Assembly (NCBI RefSeq): GCF_902806685.2
Contig: NC_048539.1
Location: forward strand, 6,584,501-6,648,500
Reading direction: 5' to 3'
Length of the DNA: 64,000 bases
DNA from: Maniola hyperantus
Taxonomy: Eukaryota > Arthropoda > Insecta > Lepidoptera > Nymphalidae
Below, piece after piece: positions 47,257 to 61,540 of this stretch. The translations under genes were made by a program, and so were the position numbers. How positions within the stretch are numbered: the stretch's first letter is position 1; every line of letters starts with the position of its first letter. A model generated the notes under the pieces. The model ran no database searches and was not told where the DNA came from. It saw only the letters and a list, made by a program, of their open reading frames with translations.

Positions 47257-50200
47257 CTACGATTCTGGATCTGTCGACGCGTAAGTCGCAGCTTTGCTGG
47301 TCTGAAATGACGAAACGAAACTTAGATTTTTTAGTCAGTTAGTTGTTATGTATTAATTTATTGTAGGTACAAAAGCCTAGTTTTCGAAGTCAAAGGTAAT
47401 TATTTCATGAAAGCCTATTTATAGGGTTTTAAAAATAATTTTTTTACCTACACTTGAAGGAAATTAAATTCGATGTTAAATATTAATAAATATCAAACAT
47501 TGCGGTAGCAGGTATTGAACCTATATCACTCTGGCTATGGTGAGCTTGGCACTCCAAACCCGCCATATCCTTTTTTAGTGGACAAAAACCAATAATATTT
47601 TTTATGCAGGGACCTATGCAGGGTCTACTCGGACTAAAGTCACTACTTTAGTCTGAATAGACCACGGTTCCTTCATAAAAAAAATATTAGGGGTTTTTGT
47701 TGCATATGTTACATACATACATACATAGTTAGTATGGCGTACAGTATATATGTGCGCGTCAACCAACCCGCACACAACTACACGACCTACGCGTTTGTAC
47801 GCAGCGTGTATGTGTGCATTGCGTTCATACGCCCCAAGGAAACCTACCTTAAATCCAGGTGGACAAGATTGGAGGGGTGATAATAAAATATTTGGGATGA
47901 TGCCCATGTCAAAAATAAATTATTTCTTAGGAAATAGCCTTTCCAAAGTCGTGAAATCCACATCCGCTATTAGTTTTACGTTTGCTAACTATTTTGAATT
48001 ATCGTTTTAACAAAAAAAGTATGTCAAATATTTATGATGTTACATCTATATGTATTAAATACAAGCTCCCATACTAAGCAAGCGTTTCGACGTTTGATAA
48101 AAAGTCGCTGATTTGACGAGTAGTCATCATCCCTATTATCACGAAATTCTTAGCTTACCTCACAGCTATCATAGAACTCTAAGGCCGTTTCAGTGTCAGG
48201 GAAAGTGATGGTGACTGCCTTGTCCACAGACACGTTGCTCGTGTAGTCCGCCCCCGCCCAGGAACACTTGTCACCAGACAGCTTTTGAAATAAAACAAAT
48301 AATAATCTAAATATATAAAAGGAAAAGGTGACTGACTGACTGACTGACTGATCTATCAACGCACAGCTCAAACTACTGCACGGATCGGGCTGAAATTTGG
48401 CATGCAGATTGCTATTATGAAAATTCAACCCCTAAGGGGGTGAAATAGGGTTTTGAAATTTGTGTAGTCCACGCGGACGAAGTCGCGAGCATAAGCTAGT
48501 ATATTAATAAAATAAAAACCGGTCGAGTGCGAGTCGGACACGCACACGAAAGGTTCCGCACCATCTTGTACAAGGAATAACTTTTTTTTTTTTGTTTTTT
48601 GTGATGTAACCCCAAATTTCCTTTGTTTTTTAAGTGTATCCTGTATTCTTACTCTCTGTAATTTTAGTAACAATAAAGTTGTTTTAAATTAAATTAAATT
48701 AAATTCCAGGTTTTCGGAACTATCCCTTTACTTGTGCTATAGGATATTGCTGCCTGCCAAATTTCATGATTCTAGGTCGTAACAGGACGGGAAGTATAGG
48801 GAAGAATAGGGTTCGATTCCCATAAGGGGCTTGACAGACACGTCAGACAAACAATGAAGCGATCCCATAAGGGCTCCTTATTTTCTCTGGAAATACGGAA
48901 CCCTAAAAACAAAAACAACGCACCTGGAACTCAGTGTCAGTGTGTATGAGCATGTCGGCGAGTATCTCGCCCGTGTTGAAGTCGGTGACGAGGATCTTGG
49001 GCGAGCAGGTGTCGTGGTCGAAGCACACCTGCACGTGCGTCTGCTCGTACGTGAGGTGCGCGAAGCCCTGTCGCACCACGGCCTTGCACGGGTAGAACGC
49101 GGACGACTCTTCCTCCTGTCACAATACAGTCTACTTTTATAATCATCACTATCGCCATCATTAGACTTGTTGATGTAAATAAGCGAACGACCCGACAATT
49201 GGTATTGGACTGATTTATCAGTTTTCAGGTATCGTTAGATACATGTATGTACTATATGTATGTCATGTATAAGCTTGATACTATAATTATAGGGCAAGGC
49301 ACCCACTGTACATCATCAACGCATCGCCGGCTCACTACTGAACACAGCTTTCCTCCTCCAGGATCCTCTCAATATAAAAAGGGTTTAGGCCATAATCTGC
49401 CACGCTGGCCTAACAGATTGGCAGACTTCACACATTTCTGAGAACATTATGCAGAACTCTCAGGCATACAGGTTACCTCACGATGTTTTTCTTCGCCGTT
49501 AAAGGAAGTGATATTTAATTGCTTAAAACGCACATAACTCAAAAAGTTATAGGTGTGTGCCCGCGATCGAACCTTCAACCTGCCGAACAGGAAGCGGACA
49601 CTTTAAGCACTAGCTGCCACGGCTCTCTCAACTCGACTTTTGTAATAAAATTTCACAATTAGTTTTTGAGGCAGAGTGGCAGAGTAGGCACAAAAACACT
49701 TACCCCTTCATAGTAGTCTTCATAATCTTCTGGGTTTTCATAATCATGCTCATAATCCTCGTCATCATAATTCCCATGATCTTCCTCGGGCTCATCAAAG
49801 TGAACTTGCTTCGCGTCTCCGGCTTCATCAGGCACGTCGCCATTTTCTTGCTTTTCCTCAAAGGATGTTCCTGCATCTGGTTTGGGTGGTTCAGTAGTTA
49901 GTGTGGACCGGGCCTTATAGTCCGCACGCGCACTTTCCTCCAAATGCTTTGGTAGTCGCAGAGGAGTAGCGCCCTCAATTTTTACCTCTTGTACTTCTTT
50001 CTCTTTTCTTATCGCCTCTGCAGCCGATGCTTGTAATTTCTGCATAAATTGTTTATTACTATAAATAAGTAATTTGTAGGTACAACTCAATTTTTGACTA
50101 GTATTTGTTCTATGGAATATATTAACGAAAACTTCTATATCAAAGCAATTTTTTTTCTTTTTAGTATCCAGTCCAGTTTACATCGATAGTCATACCAAGA

Positions 50201-53200
50201 TCTCGAATCTGTGTAACCCTTTCCAGTACTACGCCCGATAAGGTATATTTAGTTACAGGAACAATTGCAAGACAAAGTTATAATTTTGCATTTAGTCGTC
50301 TTCTAAGGTTGGGACAAGGTGTTGGAAATGAGCGTACGACCCGAGCGTTGGTTTTGGACTGATTTATTAAATGAATGCATTCAGATACAATATGTATGTG
50401 TACTTATGGGCTATTATATAGATATTACTTATATGGTTAGGTCACACTGTACACCTCCCATGGGGTGGTAAAAAAATTATTAATAATTTTTATTACATAA
50501 TTTTTTCTTAATAGCTAAACACAAAGTAGGTACAATACAAATTATAAAAAGTACAAATAATGAAATCGTAGTAGAACAATATACTTCTTACATCTAATTA
50601 CAATATTCTCATTTTTTTCTTATTCATTATAGTTTTGTTCTGTTCTTATGAATAATATCTATTTTTCCATTAGTATATTCTATTTTTACATTAGGTGACA
50701 AGTCTTCAATTACCTTATATGGTCCTAAATATAAATCTGACAGTTTATTGCCTGTTTCATTTTTAATTAAAATTAAATCGTTAGGCTTATATTTTATAGG
50801 ATTAACATATTTATCGTATCTAGTTTTTTGTCTAAATTTACTATTTATTAAATTATTACGCGCTTCTGTTTGGGAAACTTGCAAGCGATATCTCAACTCT
50901 TGAGGATAGTTATCATGATTATATAGAGGTTCTATCTTCGTTGAAAGATTGCTTGGTAGGATACATTTTTTCCCATACACTAATTCAAAAGGTGTAAATT
51001 TTGTTGATGAATTTACAGTTGTGTTATATGCAAAACACCAAAAAGGAAGCCATGTACTCCACAAATCTGGTCTACCTTCTGTCTGTATTCTTAGAAAACT
51101 TCCTAAGCTCTTATGCGAGTTCTCTAAAGCACCTATACTTTCATGGTGGTATGCCGTTGAATTTAATTGAGAAATACTGAGTAATTTACAAACTTCTTTA
51201 AACGTTTCCGATAAAAATTCAGATCCTCGATCTGTTCCCACAATCGCTGGTGTTCCATGAACAAGGATAAAATTATTTACAAACACACGCGCTACTTCTG
51301 TGGCTGTTTTTGTAATGAGTGGAAATGCGCATACGTATTTTGTTAATTCGCATTGTAGCGTTAGAATATACGTATAATTATTATAATCTCTATCTAAGGG
51401 TCCAACTATATCTAAAAATATTTTTTCAAAAGCTGAATGAGCTGTTGAAGTAATTACCATAGGTTCTTTCACCGTAGTGGTATATTTTTGTTTTTGGCAC
51501 TTAGGACATTTTTTCACAAAATTAATTATGTCTTTTTCCAGTCCTGGCCAGAAATAATATTTCTTTATGTTATTTAACATTCGTCTGATGCCCGCGTGGC
51601 CACTAGTGGGCAAAAGATGAAAGTCGTTTAATATAACTTTTCTGTCATCTATATTATCTACTCTATTAACGTCCTCTAAAATACATAAACGAGGTCCTTT
51701 CCATTCAGATGTATTTTTTATCTCCTCTACTAACTTCTTAACAAATATATTATTGTTATTATTTTTTATAAAATATACTTCTTTTATATTTATTCGTTCA
51801 CAAAATTCACCTAGCTCTCTCACAAATGCGGCTCGCGTCAATTGCGATTGAGAAGCAGGGTTTATATATATCGTCATTTGACTACTATCATATGAAAAAA
51901 TATTATTTTCGAAGTTAATTTTATTTTCTTGACGTATTTTCTTTAAAATTTTCCCGTCTATGAACCTTAATTCAACTGCATTCTTTGGTTTAATATGAGT
52001 GTCTACGACTATTGGCTGATCAGACCTGTCGTCGGTAGAGATCATATCATCCGAAGAAGCACTTGTATCTAACCGTTTTCTTTGTGCACGCGTCATCACA
52101 CATACACTATCACTCATCTCTTTCAAATCTTTAGAACTCATAATCACTCGAGATAATGCGTCTGCAGCCACATTGTCTTTACCTTTCACATACTCTATCA
52201 AATAATCATACTCTTCCAAAGTCAATCTAAATTTAAGCAACCTACTCGAAGGGTCCTTCATGCTAAATAAATAAATTAAAGGTTTGTGGTCGGTAAGAAT
52301 TTTAAAAGTACGACCGTACAAGTACGGTCTAAAATATTTTACTGCCCAGACCACAGCTAAAAGCTCTTTTTCAATAGTCGGGTAATTCTGTTCAGCTTTG
52401 TTAAGACTTCTACTTGCGTAAGCAACTGGACGTCCATCCGAGTTTGATAAAATTGCACCTATCGCGTAACCTGATGCGTCTGTGTGAACAATGAACTGAT
52501 TGCTTTTCGAAAAATTAGGGTACTGTAGAACTGGTGGTGTTATCATACATTCCTTTAAAATGTCGAAAGATTTTTGGCAATTACTATCCCATATAAATTG
52601 AACCTTTTTTCTGCATAAAAGATTTAAGTTGTAAGCCTTTTCGGCAAAATTAGGTATAAACTTTCTATAATAGCTAGCTAATGCGACGAATCTTCTCACC
52701 TCGTCAGCATTTTTTGGGATGGGGTAGTTTTTTATGACATTAATTTTTTGAGGGTCGGGTACAATGCCATCGCCTGACACTACGTGTCCCAAATAAAATA
52801 ATTCCTTTTTGAGAAAATCACATTTTGCTGGATTTAATTTTAAGTTAACGTTACGTATTCTTTCAAACACTTCAATTAAATTTTTGTTGTGATTTGACAA
52901 ATTTCGTCCAAAAATAATTAAATCATCAAGGTAACAGAGACATTTTTCATACGACAAACCGGCCATTGCCATATTCATCATTCGTGAAAACGAACTTGGG
53001 CTTGTTTTAAGGCCCATAGGCATTCTGGTCATTTGATATTGGCCTGAACTAAAAGCTGTGTATTTTCTACTAGGTGGATCCAGCTCAACATTATAAAAAC
53101 CTTGATTCAAATCTAAGTGGGTAAAGTATATACATCCTGATAATGAGTCTAATATGTCTGTTATATTCGGTAGGGGATATTTGTCATCAATAATACAATT

Positions 53201-56200
53201 ATTTAATTTTCTATAGTCAATAACTAATCTCCATTTTTTCTCCGTATTAGAGTAAGATTTTTTCGGAACTAATAGAACAGGACTAGACCATTCACTGTTA
53301 CATGGTTCTATTATGCCTTGTTTAAGCATCTTATCGATTTGTTTATCCATTTCATTCTTTTGCGAATGCGGAAGTCTATAAGGCTTGGAATACACCGGTG
53401 TCGTATTGGGTTTTAAAGAAATAGAGTGCTTATAAAGCTTAGTAGTGGTAAATTGGTCACCTTCAAGGTAAAATATGTCGTTATATTTTGCACATATATT
53501 TTCAATGCTAGCTTGTTCTTCCAAATTTAAGTGATTTAAATTTAATAATTTGAATAAATGTTTCACTCTATCTGAGTCTCTACAGGGATTTTCAAACAAA
53601 CAAATATCATAATCACTGGCCTTGTGTACAATAGGCTTTATATCCTTTAAATAAAAATCGGTTTCGGTAGTATTCAAAACTCGTATTGGTATATTCCCGT
53701 CCTTAGGTGTTACTAGCATGTTCGCTATAAAAATTCCGTCTTTTAATTCGGATGCGCAGACTACGCATTCTTCAGTCATACTAGTACTAATGTAGTGAGT
53801 AGATTCAGACCTAGCAGGTATAGTCAAAAAGTCGGGTTTCTCAACTTTAATATTATTTAACAACGGTAATACATGTTTTATTCCATTATAGTTCAATGTT
53901 AGAATGCATTTTTCTAAATCAATATGAGCTCCGTATAAAGAAAGAAAATCTAAACCTAAAATTCCATTAGCCGTACACGGTAAAGAATCGAATACATAGA
54001 ACTCATGCGGTAATTGTATACCGCTTGGATCAGATAGTGTCAAATAAACAGAGCCTTTCGCTTGAATCTGACCTCCCACGCCGTTGATTAGAATACGGCT
54101 TTCGCACAGAGGTGTATTATTACATGTTATTGTTTTATTATTAACCGCTGATATGCTGGCTCCCGTATCTAATAACCAGTAACATCTTCTATTGTTCAAA
54201 TATAATTCTACGTACTTTATATTATTGTTTAAGGTTAATATAATATTTTTAGTCACGAAAAACTGATTTTGGTTTTCGGAAGATGTTTGAGGTTCCGATT
54301 GGGTCAAAACATTTACAGCTCGATTAATTCTACTCTCTCGATTTCCATAATAGGTATTATTACTAAACTTACCTCCGCGACCTCGTGTTATCCCACGAGC
54401 GCCGTTCTGTTTTCCTCTCGAAGAAGAATAATAGTGTGCTGGAGCCTGATGCACTGATGCTCGTCCTCTGCCTGGTACATAATATAATGGCCTTGAACCT
54501 GTATACTTACCTGTATTCCATCTACCTGTGTGATTATTAAAATTCCTAGACCGATAGTATGGTCGATGCTTCATGGTTAATAAATCACCTGTTAAAGGGG
54601 AAGGGTTCGAGATTTCTTCATCAAGGGCACCCTGAATCGCATCCTTTAGCGAGTCGTAGTTCCGGGCTGTAATTACTGTGCTAAGTGTTCTATTTCGTAA
54701 CCCGTCGGCAAATTTTTTTGTGACGAATTTTTCATTCAACGGCTTAAGTACCGCATATGTATTTAAATCACCTTTTGCCTGCGATATTGTCAGGTCAACA
54801 AAAAGTTCAGACATTTCTTTCGCGTAATCTTCTATAGATTTATTATTTTGTCTTAGCTGTTGTATCTTATTTTGAATAGCTATAGGCGATTTTTGTGGCA
54901 GTAACACACGCCGCATATCGCTAACCAAATCATCGATGGCTGTGTAGTTTGACTGTAATTGTAATTTAGCATTTTGTGACAGTCTACTTTTTAATATGAA
55001 TTGAATAAGATTATTTTTACAATCGGGATGCGCAAGCAAAGAATCATAGTATATAATATTGTCAATTAATTGCTTCACAGACTTTTCAGAGTCATCGATG
55101 ACTGGCAGTAATTGTAATGCTACCTTTAACTCGAATTTTGCCATATTTAAATTAACTAAACTTATGTCTGGACACCGTTAAAAATCACAAATTATTGGTA
55201 TTATGTCTAAAAACCCTTAGTTTCACTAGTCTCTAATTTAAATGTTCACTCAGGTATTAGTTTAAAATTTATCTTCACATAAAAACACTATTAAACTACG
55301 AGAAAACTTCGCAATACACTTTACACTTTTAATATCTTCCATGATGCCATATTTATAATCACGACGCCGCACAGTGAATCGCCTAGAACAAGCTAGGTGG
55401 ACAAAAGTCAATTCAAAGAATCACTTAATTGATGGTCATTTGTCACTAATGATTAACCAGGGATCATTAATCCAGGTAATAATTACGCCAAACATTCCAT
55501 TACGATAAGTTATACACATTTGAAGTCAGGTGATAAGGTAATTACATTTACGTAAACAATTTAGTTGCAATTGTGCAGTGCTTTCGAGAACACCTATTAA
55601 AATTTGTGCTGAATATTATAGTTTCTGCTATGATGGATTTTACTTTAGAGGGTAAGTACTTTCTTATTTTACTTCAAATTGATTCTAATAACAGATAATG
55701 TGTAGTCTAAAATTTTTTGAACAAAACACTCAAAAAAATGACGTCTTTTTTAAATATCTTTATTTCCAAGGAATGTAACTTTTTGTATCCACATGTATCC
55801 AGTCTAATTTTTTTATATAATATAGCTACTACTCTAAGCTTCAATATGATATATAATTTTAATACTACAACGATTCCAATTCATCGTAATAATTTTTTTT
55901 CAGAACACGTGCATTCCATTTCGAAAATAGAATTTTTCGAAGAGTGACGGAAACATGCCAAAGAAGAGAGAAATGCTCGTCTAATGAGTTTTATTACTGA
56001 AAAATTTTCTATAACTGATATGACTCCTGACTCACGGAGGAGTATTCAGTCACAAATAGCAAGTGTTTCGTCAAAATTAGCTGAAAAGTGGGCTGCATCG
56101 AAAATGGTGGAGGATCGTTTTCTTCAGAAAAATAAAAGTTGGCTCGAGGGGACAGACATACAATTTAAAGTTAGCATACATCAGGCTTGTCCTTCCACAT

Positions 56201-59200
56201 CATCTGAAGGAAGTCGGCCTAAGGGAGACCTATAAAGAATTTTGAAGAAACATCTTTCAAAACCAAAAAACGCAGGGTTGAAGATTTAGTGCAATCGTGC
56301 AGTGCTTGTGAGTTAACTACAGCTGCGGAAGTGGCACATCGTTTGTCGGGTCACAGAAACGTAGCTTCTTTGATAAGAAGTTCGGAATCTCCAGAAAAAA
56401 GGAAATCTGGTGGTGATGTTTGTAGTGTTATTTATTATATAGATTCTACGTGTACCAGTCACGCTTATAAAAAGACGCGAAAGTGGTCATTAAAGGCGGG
56501 ACATGAAGTGTTTCCATCTTATCATAGTCTCTGTAAAGCCAAAAAATCGTTCTATCCTTCGCAGGAAGACATTTCCGTGACCGAAACGCGCGCTGATATT
56601 AAGCTTCAAGCTATTTTGAATAAAACTGTTGAACGTTTGATTGAAGTGCAGACTTGTTGTATATGCTCTTGATAACATCCGATCCTGTAATAAACTCACT
56701 CAGAGAAGTGCCAAGAAAGAAGACTGAGAAATTACCAGTAGAAGTACTAAATTTGATTGTCCCTCCTTCAATACCAACACATCAATCACGTAATATTCAA
56801 CCGTGTGATGGAGAAGATTACGTGATATCTGATTCGTCTGATTGTGAAAGTGATGATGAGTGCTCTGATTAATTAATTATATTATTGTATACTTTTAGGT
56901 TTTGTTTATTTTAAGGTAGTTTAAGTGATTTTAACTGGTATTTTATGTTGTGTTTTATTTTCTTCTTTAACTTGTTATTATATTACTGATTTTAATCATA
57001 TTATTTTTTACACCAAATTTGATTTTTTATTTTAAAAAATTCTGTAACCTTTAAATAATTATTTATTTATAATTTATGCAGTATCACAACAAAATATCAT
57101 TTTTCATAGCTATAATAATTAGAATCCACAAAAAAATGTTTTTGTCCAGCTAGCTTGTTCTAGACGATTCACTGTGCGCCGCACTGTCCATTTTTCGCCG
57201 CCTGGAAACTTCGCTTTTCTTCAGGAATTTTATAAAATTTTATTTAAGTGACGTATTATGACGAATTTCTTCATCCTTCCTTTTATGTCATGTCCATATT
57301 TTTTCCATAGCCTGGTATTATTTATATTATTTATTCCATAGTTCTCATTCTCATACAGTGGACCATTTTTAAAAAACATTCAATTTTTGAATTCTCCATT
57401 TTCTAATTTTTAATTTTTAATTTTCTCAAATTTCGGTGCCCAGCCGGTGCACGCGCATGGTAAAGGCACGCGCACACCGACTGGCAGGATCGCCATCTAA
57501 GGTTGGGACAAGGTGTTGGAAATGAGCGTACGACCCGAGCGTTGGTTTTGGACTGATTTATTAAATGAATGCATTCAGATACAATATGTATGTGTACTTA
57601 TGGGCTATTATATAGATATTACTTATATGGTTAGGTCACACTGTACAGTCTAATAAATTCCGAGGAATTATGTTGTAAAAGGATCGGATTTGAATTCAAC
57701 TGTTTGCACTGTATGTCTGTTATAAAAATAATTTTGAAAAACCCTTTGAGAAACCTATGAGAGATAAATACCAATATCTGGGAATTAAATTGGAGTACAT
57801 ACCCTAACACACTCCATGACCTTGTCGTGGAAAGCTGTAGCTATTTCGGGCGTCTTGAACCTCACAGCCAAGGTCTCCTGCTCGCCTTCGCCCTCGGCGT
57901 AGTTGTGGCCCGCCCAAGTCCAAGCGCGGAGTGAATTTTTCAGCGGCAACAAATTTATATCCATAAACAAGAGCATGTTCAACACCGCTTTGTGAACCTA
58001 AAATTACATATTTTTAAATACATATATCATAAAATCGCTGTGCGTAAGGCACTTCTCTCTCTCGACAGCAATAAAGCTAGTGAGCCGGACGGTATTTCTG
58101 AATTGTGCTCACAATGTACGTTCGTACCCCTGAAATTACAGGCATATCGCAATTAACTCCCTAATGTCCAATATTATGGAGCAAATTATTAACACCCACC
58201 TGCTGTCTGCTGATCACTGATCGACATACCAAGCGGAAGCCATTGACAGAAAGGGAGAGGTCGTAGCGGTCAGCCTTGATATCACAAAAGCTTTGATTGG
58301 GTTTGAAATGGGGCCCTTATATCGGAGCTACCATCCTACGGACTGCTCATGTAGCTGTGTAATTGTGTAGCTAGCTTTCTTGATGGTTTTGCTCTGAACC
58401 TAAGCCCATCATGAATACTTAATAATATGATACAGGAGGAACACTTTAACACAAAAACATTTTAAATAAATAGAGAATTTTGTTACGACGCAATAAAACG
58501 CAATTTAGCTCGCATAGCTGCGGCTTAAATGTATTAAACGCCTTTTTCTTTCGCGTAAACTTATCTCCTCTCTCTCTCTCACAAGAGATAAGTTACGCGA
58601 GTGCTGTCGAAGTTCAGCTTCTCGGGTTTCATGGTCATGTAAGCTCGGCCTTATATTATTCGTAACTAGCTAACGCCTGGCGTGTAATGCAATACAACTC
58701 ACACGCTATCTATTTTACAACGTAATGGTACGTATGTCAGAAACCCTTCCGCAAATCTCAACAGCTGCACAGTTTCAACTCAATCCGACTAACAACGCGA
58801 GGGAACAACGAACGAACGCACAAACATTGAGCAGCTGACGAACAAAACAGTGTAATTAGATACGCCTCTAATTAAAATGTTTTATTTTAAATGTGTTTTA
58901 TTTAAACCACTGAATACAAATCTGAAACCATTTCCAAGCAAAACAGCCTAAAACTGTGCTAAACTTAAGTCCATTTCGTAATTTTGATCAGTGAATACAA
59001 GTTTGTATTCATTTCAACTCAAAACTGTGCTAAACTTGAGTCGAAAGTTCGTTAATTCGATCCGTGAATACAAATCTGAACTCATTTTCAATTAACTGCC
59101 TAAAATTGTGCTAAACTTGCGTCCAAATTCGTGAATTCGACCAAAATGGTACAATTACAGTAAAGTTTCAACAGCTTTCATTCAGTTTTTTGCTCCTCTT

Positions 59201-61490
59201 TGTTCGCCACCAGCTCTTCAATTGTAGCTCAATTGTATTAATGTTATTCTAAAGCAAACACCTAATATCTAAATATGTTGAGTTTATTTAAGTAATATGG
59301 ATACAAAGGAAGGCTACGCTGTCTGTAACACAGGCTTTCCTAGTATGGATGCAAAAGTCATCAGGTTTTAACATTTATAGTGTTTACTTTTTCTGTGTAC
59401 TAGATTTAAGGAGATATTTTATTGTGCAAATTTTTCATGGTTTAAATGTTGGTAAAATTGTTGTAATAATTATATTGTATGGATTACCTGTTCTCTCCGG
59501 AGAAGAAATCGGTAGCTGTTACGCTCCGGATGATACAATATTTTCATTTCCCCGACTCCACGCTCTTTCCAGTCGCGGGACTTCTCATCGAAACGGAACA
59601 ACTTGCAGCGTTCGCCGAACAGTTTTTGCTGCAATTTATTACAGTTTTTAATTTCATAAAAAGTATGTAAGTCCAACTGAAGCTTAAAAGTAAAAATGTT
59701 CGATTGTATTTTGAAATTATTCTTTTTATTGCTGTCTGTTATAAAATAATTTTGAAAAAACGTTTCAAGTTTAGCGGTGAAACCAATGAGAGATAACTTC
59801 TGCAATTGCACGAAGACATGCGGATCTTACCGGTTGTGGTTGCGTTATCGCTGACGAAGATAAATTAGTAATATTGGCGGTAAGAACAGCTCGCGAATTG
59901 TGTCACCTTGCTTTTTGATGAGAAGATTTTGCTCATCAATCTTCTGTTCCAGGCTAGTAACTTTATCCACTAAACTAAACGTTGTGTTTTGTAACACAGT
60001 AACTAGTTTTTCTACTTTATTTTTATATTTATTATATCTTTACGTTTATTTTATTTATTTATTTTTATTTTTCATGTACGAAAATTGTAGTTACAAAGTA
60101 ATAATAAATACGTGTTTACATTTACTCTTAAATGCGACTGTGCTCTAATATGGCTTTTTAGGATTCCGTACCTCAAAAGAAAAAAAGGAACCCTTATAGG
60201 ATCACTTCGTTGTCTGTCTATCTATCCGTCTGTGCGTCGTGTCAAGAAAACTTATAGGATACTTCCCGTTGACCTAGAATCATGGGTAGGTAGGTAGGTC
60301 TTATAGCACAAGTAAAGGAATAAATCCGAAAACCGTGAATTTGAGGTTACATCACAAAAAAAAATTAAAATGTATTTTAAATTTTCAAAGTAAGATAACT
60401 ATACCAAGTGGGGTATCATTTGAAACTGTACATTTCTTTACCTTTACCTGTATCTACATTCTTAAACAGATTTTTATTTATTTTTGAACATAATGGTTTT
60501 TGATTTATCGTGCAAAATATTAAAAAAAAAACCGAGTACTCAACCCTCGGTGCGCGAGTCTGACTCGCACTTGGCCGGCTTTTTAAACCGTTAAAATAAA
60601 TAAAATAAATTAAAAATACAAACATTCCAAACTATGGCAATAACCGCATTGAAATCTACTTAGTTATAATAATAAAAAAGTCGTTAACTATGTCTTAACA
60701 ATTGGCATCCCAAGTGTCCTAAAATATAATTGAGACATTTTAACAAATCCAGTATGGCGGGTATGACAAACAAAAATACGACAGGAAAATAAATAAATTT
60801 GAGATGAATGGATCTAGTTAGGTACATGCCCTTACTATCCCCAAACTACTCATTCATTATTATGACATCATCATAAATTCAATGTAATGGATGCGAGAAA
60901 CAATTACAAAAAAAATAAAAACCGACTTCGTTACATAAACACTAAAAATTGAAAAATAATTTAATTTATTACCGAATATATTATGTATACAAGAGTTAAT
61001 ATAGTTCCATAATAATACTTTTTGGTGCCGGTGCCAATTAGCTTTAGCTGCGCGAATCGTCTAGACTTCATATTTTTATGGGACTCCACAATGGCACCTC
61101 ATTGGCACCGACCCCAAAAAATATTATTATGGAACTATATTAACTCTTGTATACATAATATATTCGGTAATAAATTAAATTATTTTTCAATTTTTAGTGT
61201 TTATGTAACGAAGTCGGTTTTTATTTTTTTTGTAAAAATTTTTTATTTCACAATTTTTAGTGGCCCCATGGAATTATGCTATGACTGGTTAAAAATCTAC
61301 TGTTTACTAAGCTATTACACTGATCGCGAGCAATTTACTCTTATCCGTTGAGGAGTTCCAGTATCTATCTTCGAAGATGTTCATCAGATCTTCACCAAAT
61401 TGAAATGGGACCAACTTTGAAGTATACCCTTTCAAACAAAAAAAGAATTTTCAAAATCGGTCCAGGCGTTTTTGAGTAATCGGGGAACAT

Positions 61491-61540
<50 letters not shown>

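Larger units (their letters stand above)
50302..57647 (-). mobile_element. Ty3/gypsy-type LTR retrotransposon, apparently complete and recent
   Basis: Two 152-bp LTRs, identical as read, are flanked by GTCT duplications (50298-50301 and 57648-57651). On the coding strand the LTR begins TGTACAGTGTGACC and ends CAACCTTAGA. A purine tract (GGGAGG) precedes the 3' LTR at 50454-50460. TGGCGATCCTGCC directly after the 5' LTR is the likely primer-binding site. The single coding frame is 50627-55144. The 5' leader (55145-57495) contains a nested Transib. The element points the same way as Nup358, so its LTR poly(A) signal could act on that transcript. Confidence 0.93.

Noticed and set aside
47614..47907. 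Minus-strand 97-aa frame downstream of Nup358
   Set aside because: It overlaps simple (ACAT)n repeats and an inverted GACTAAAGT motif; composition looks non-coding.
55984..56235. A retrotransposon envelope or accessory gene in the leader region
   Set aside because: The frames run opposite to pol, lie strictly within the CACAGTG inverted ends, and resemble Transib transposase.
57803..59628. A stand-alone RanBP1 gene
   Set aside because: The Ran-binding exons join in phase with an upstream FG-rich exon and a downstream acidic linker, which fits Nup358 and not the small RanBP1.
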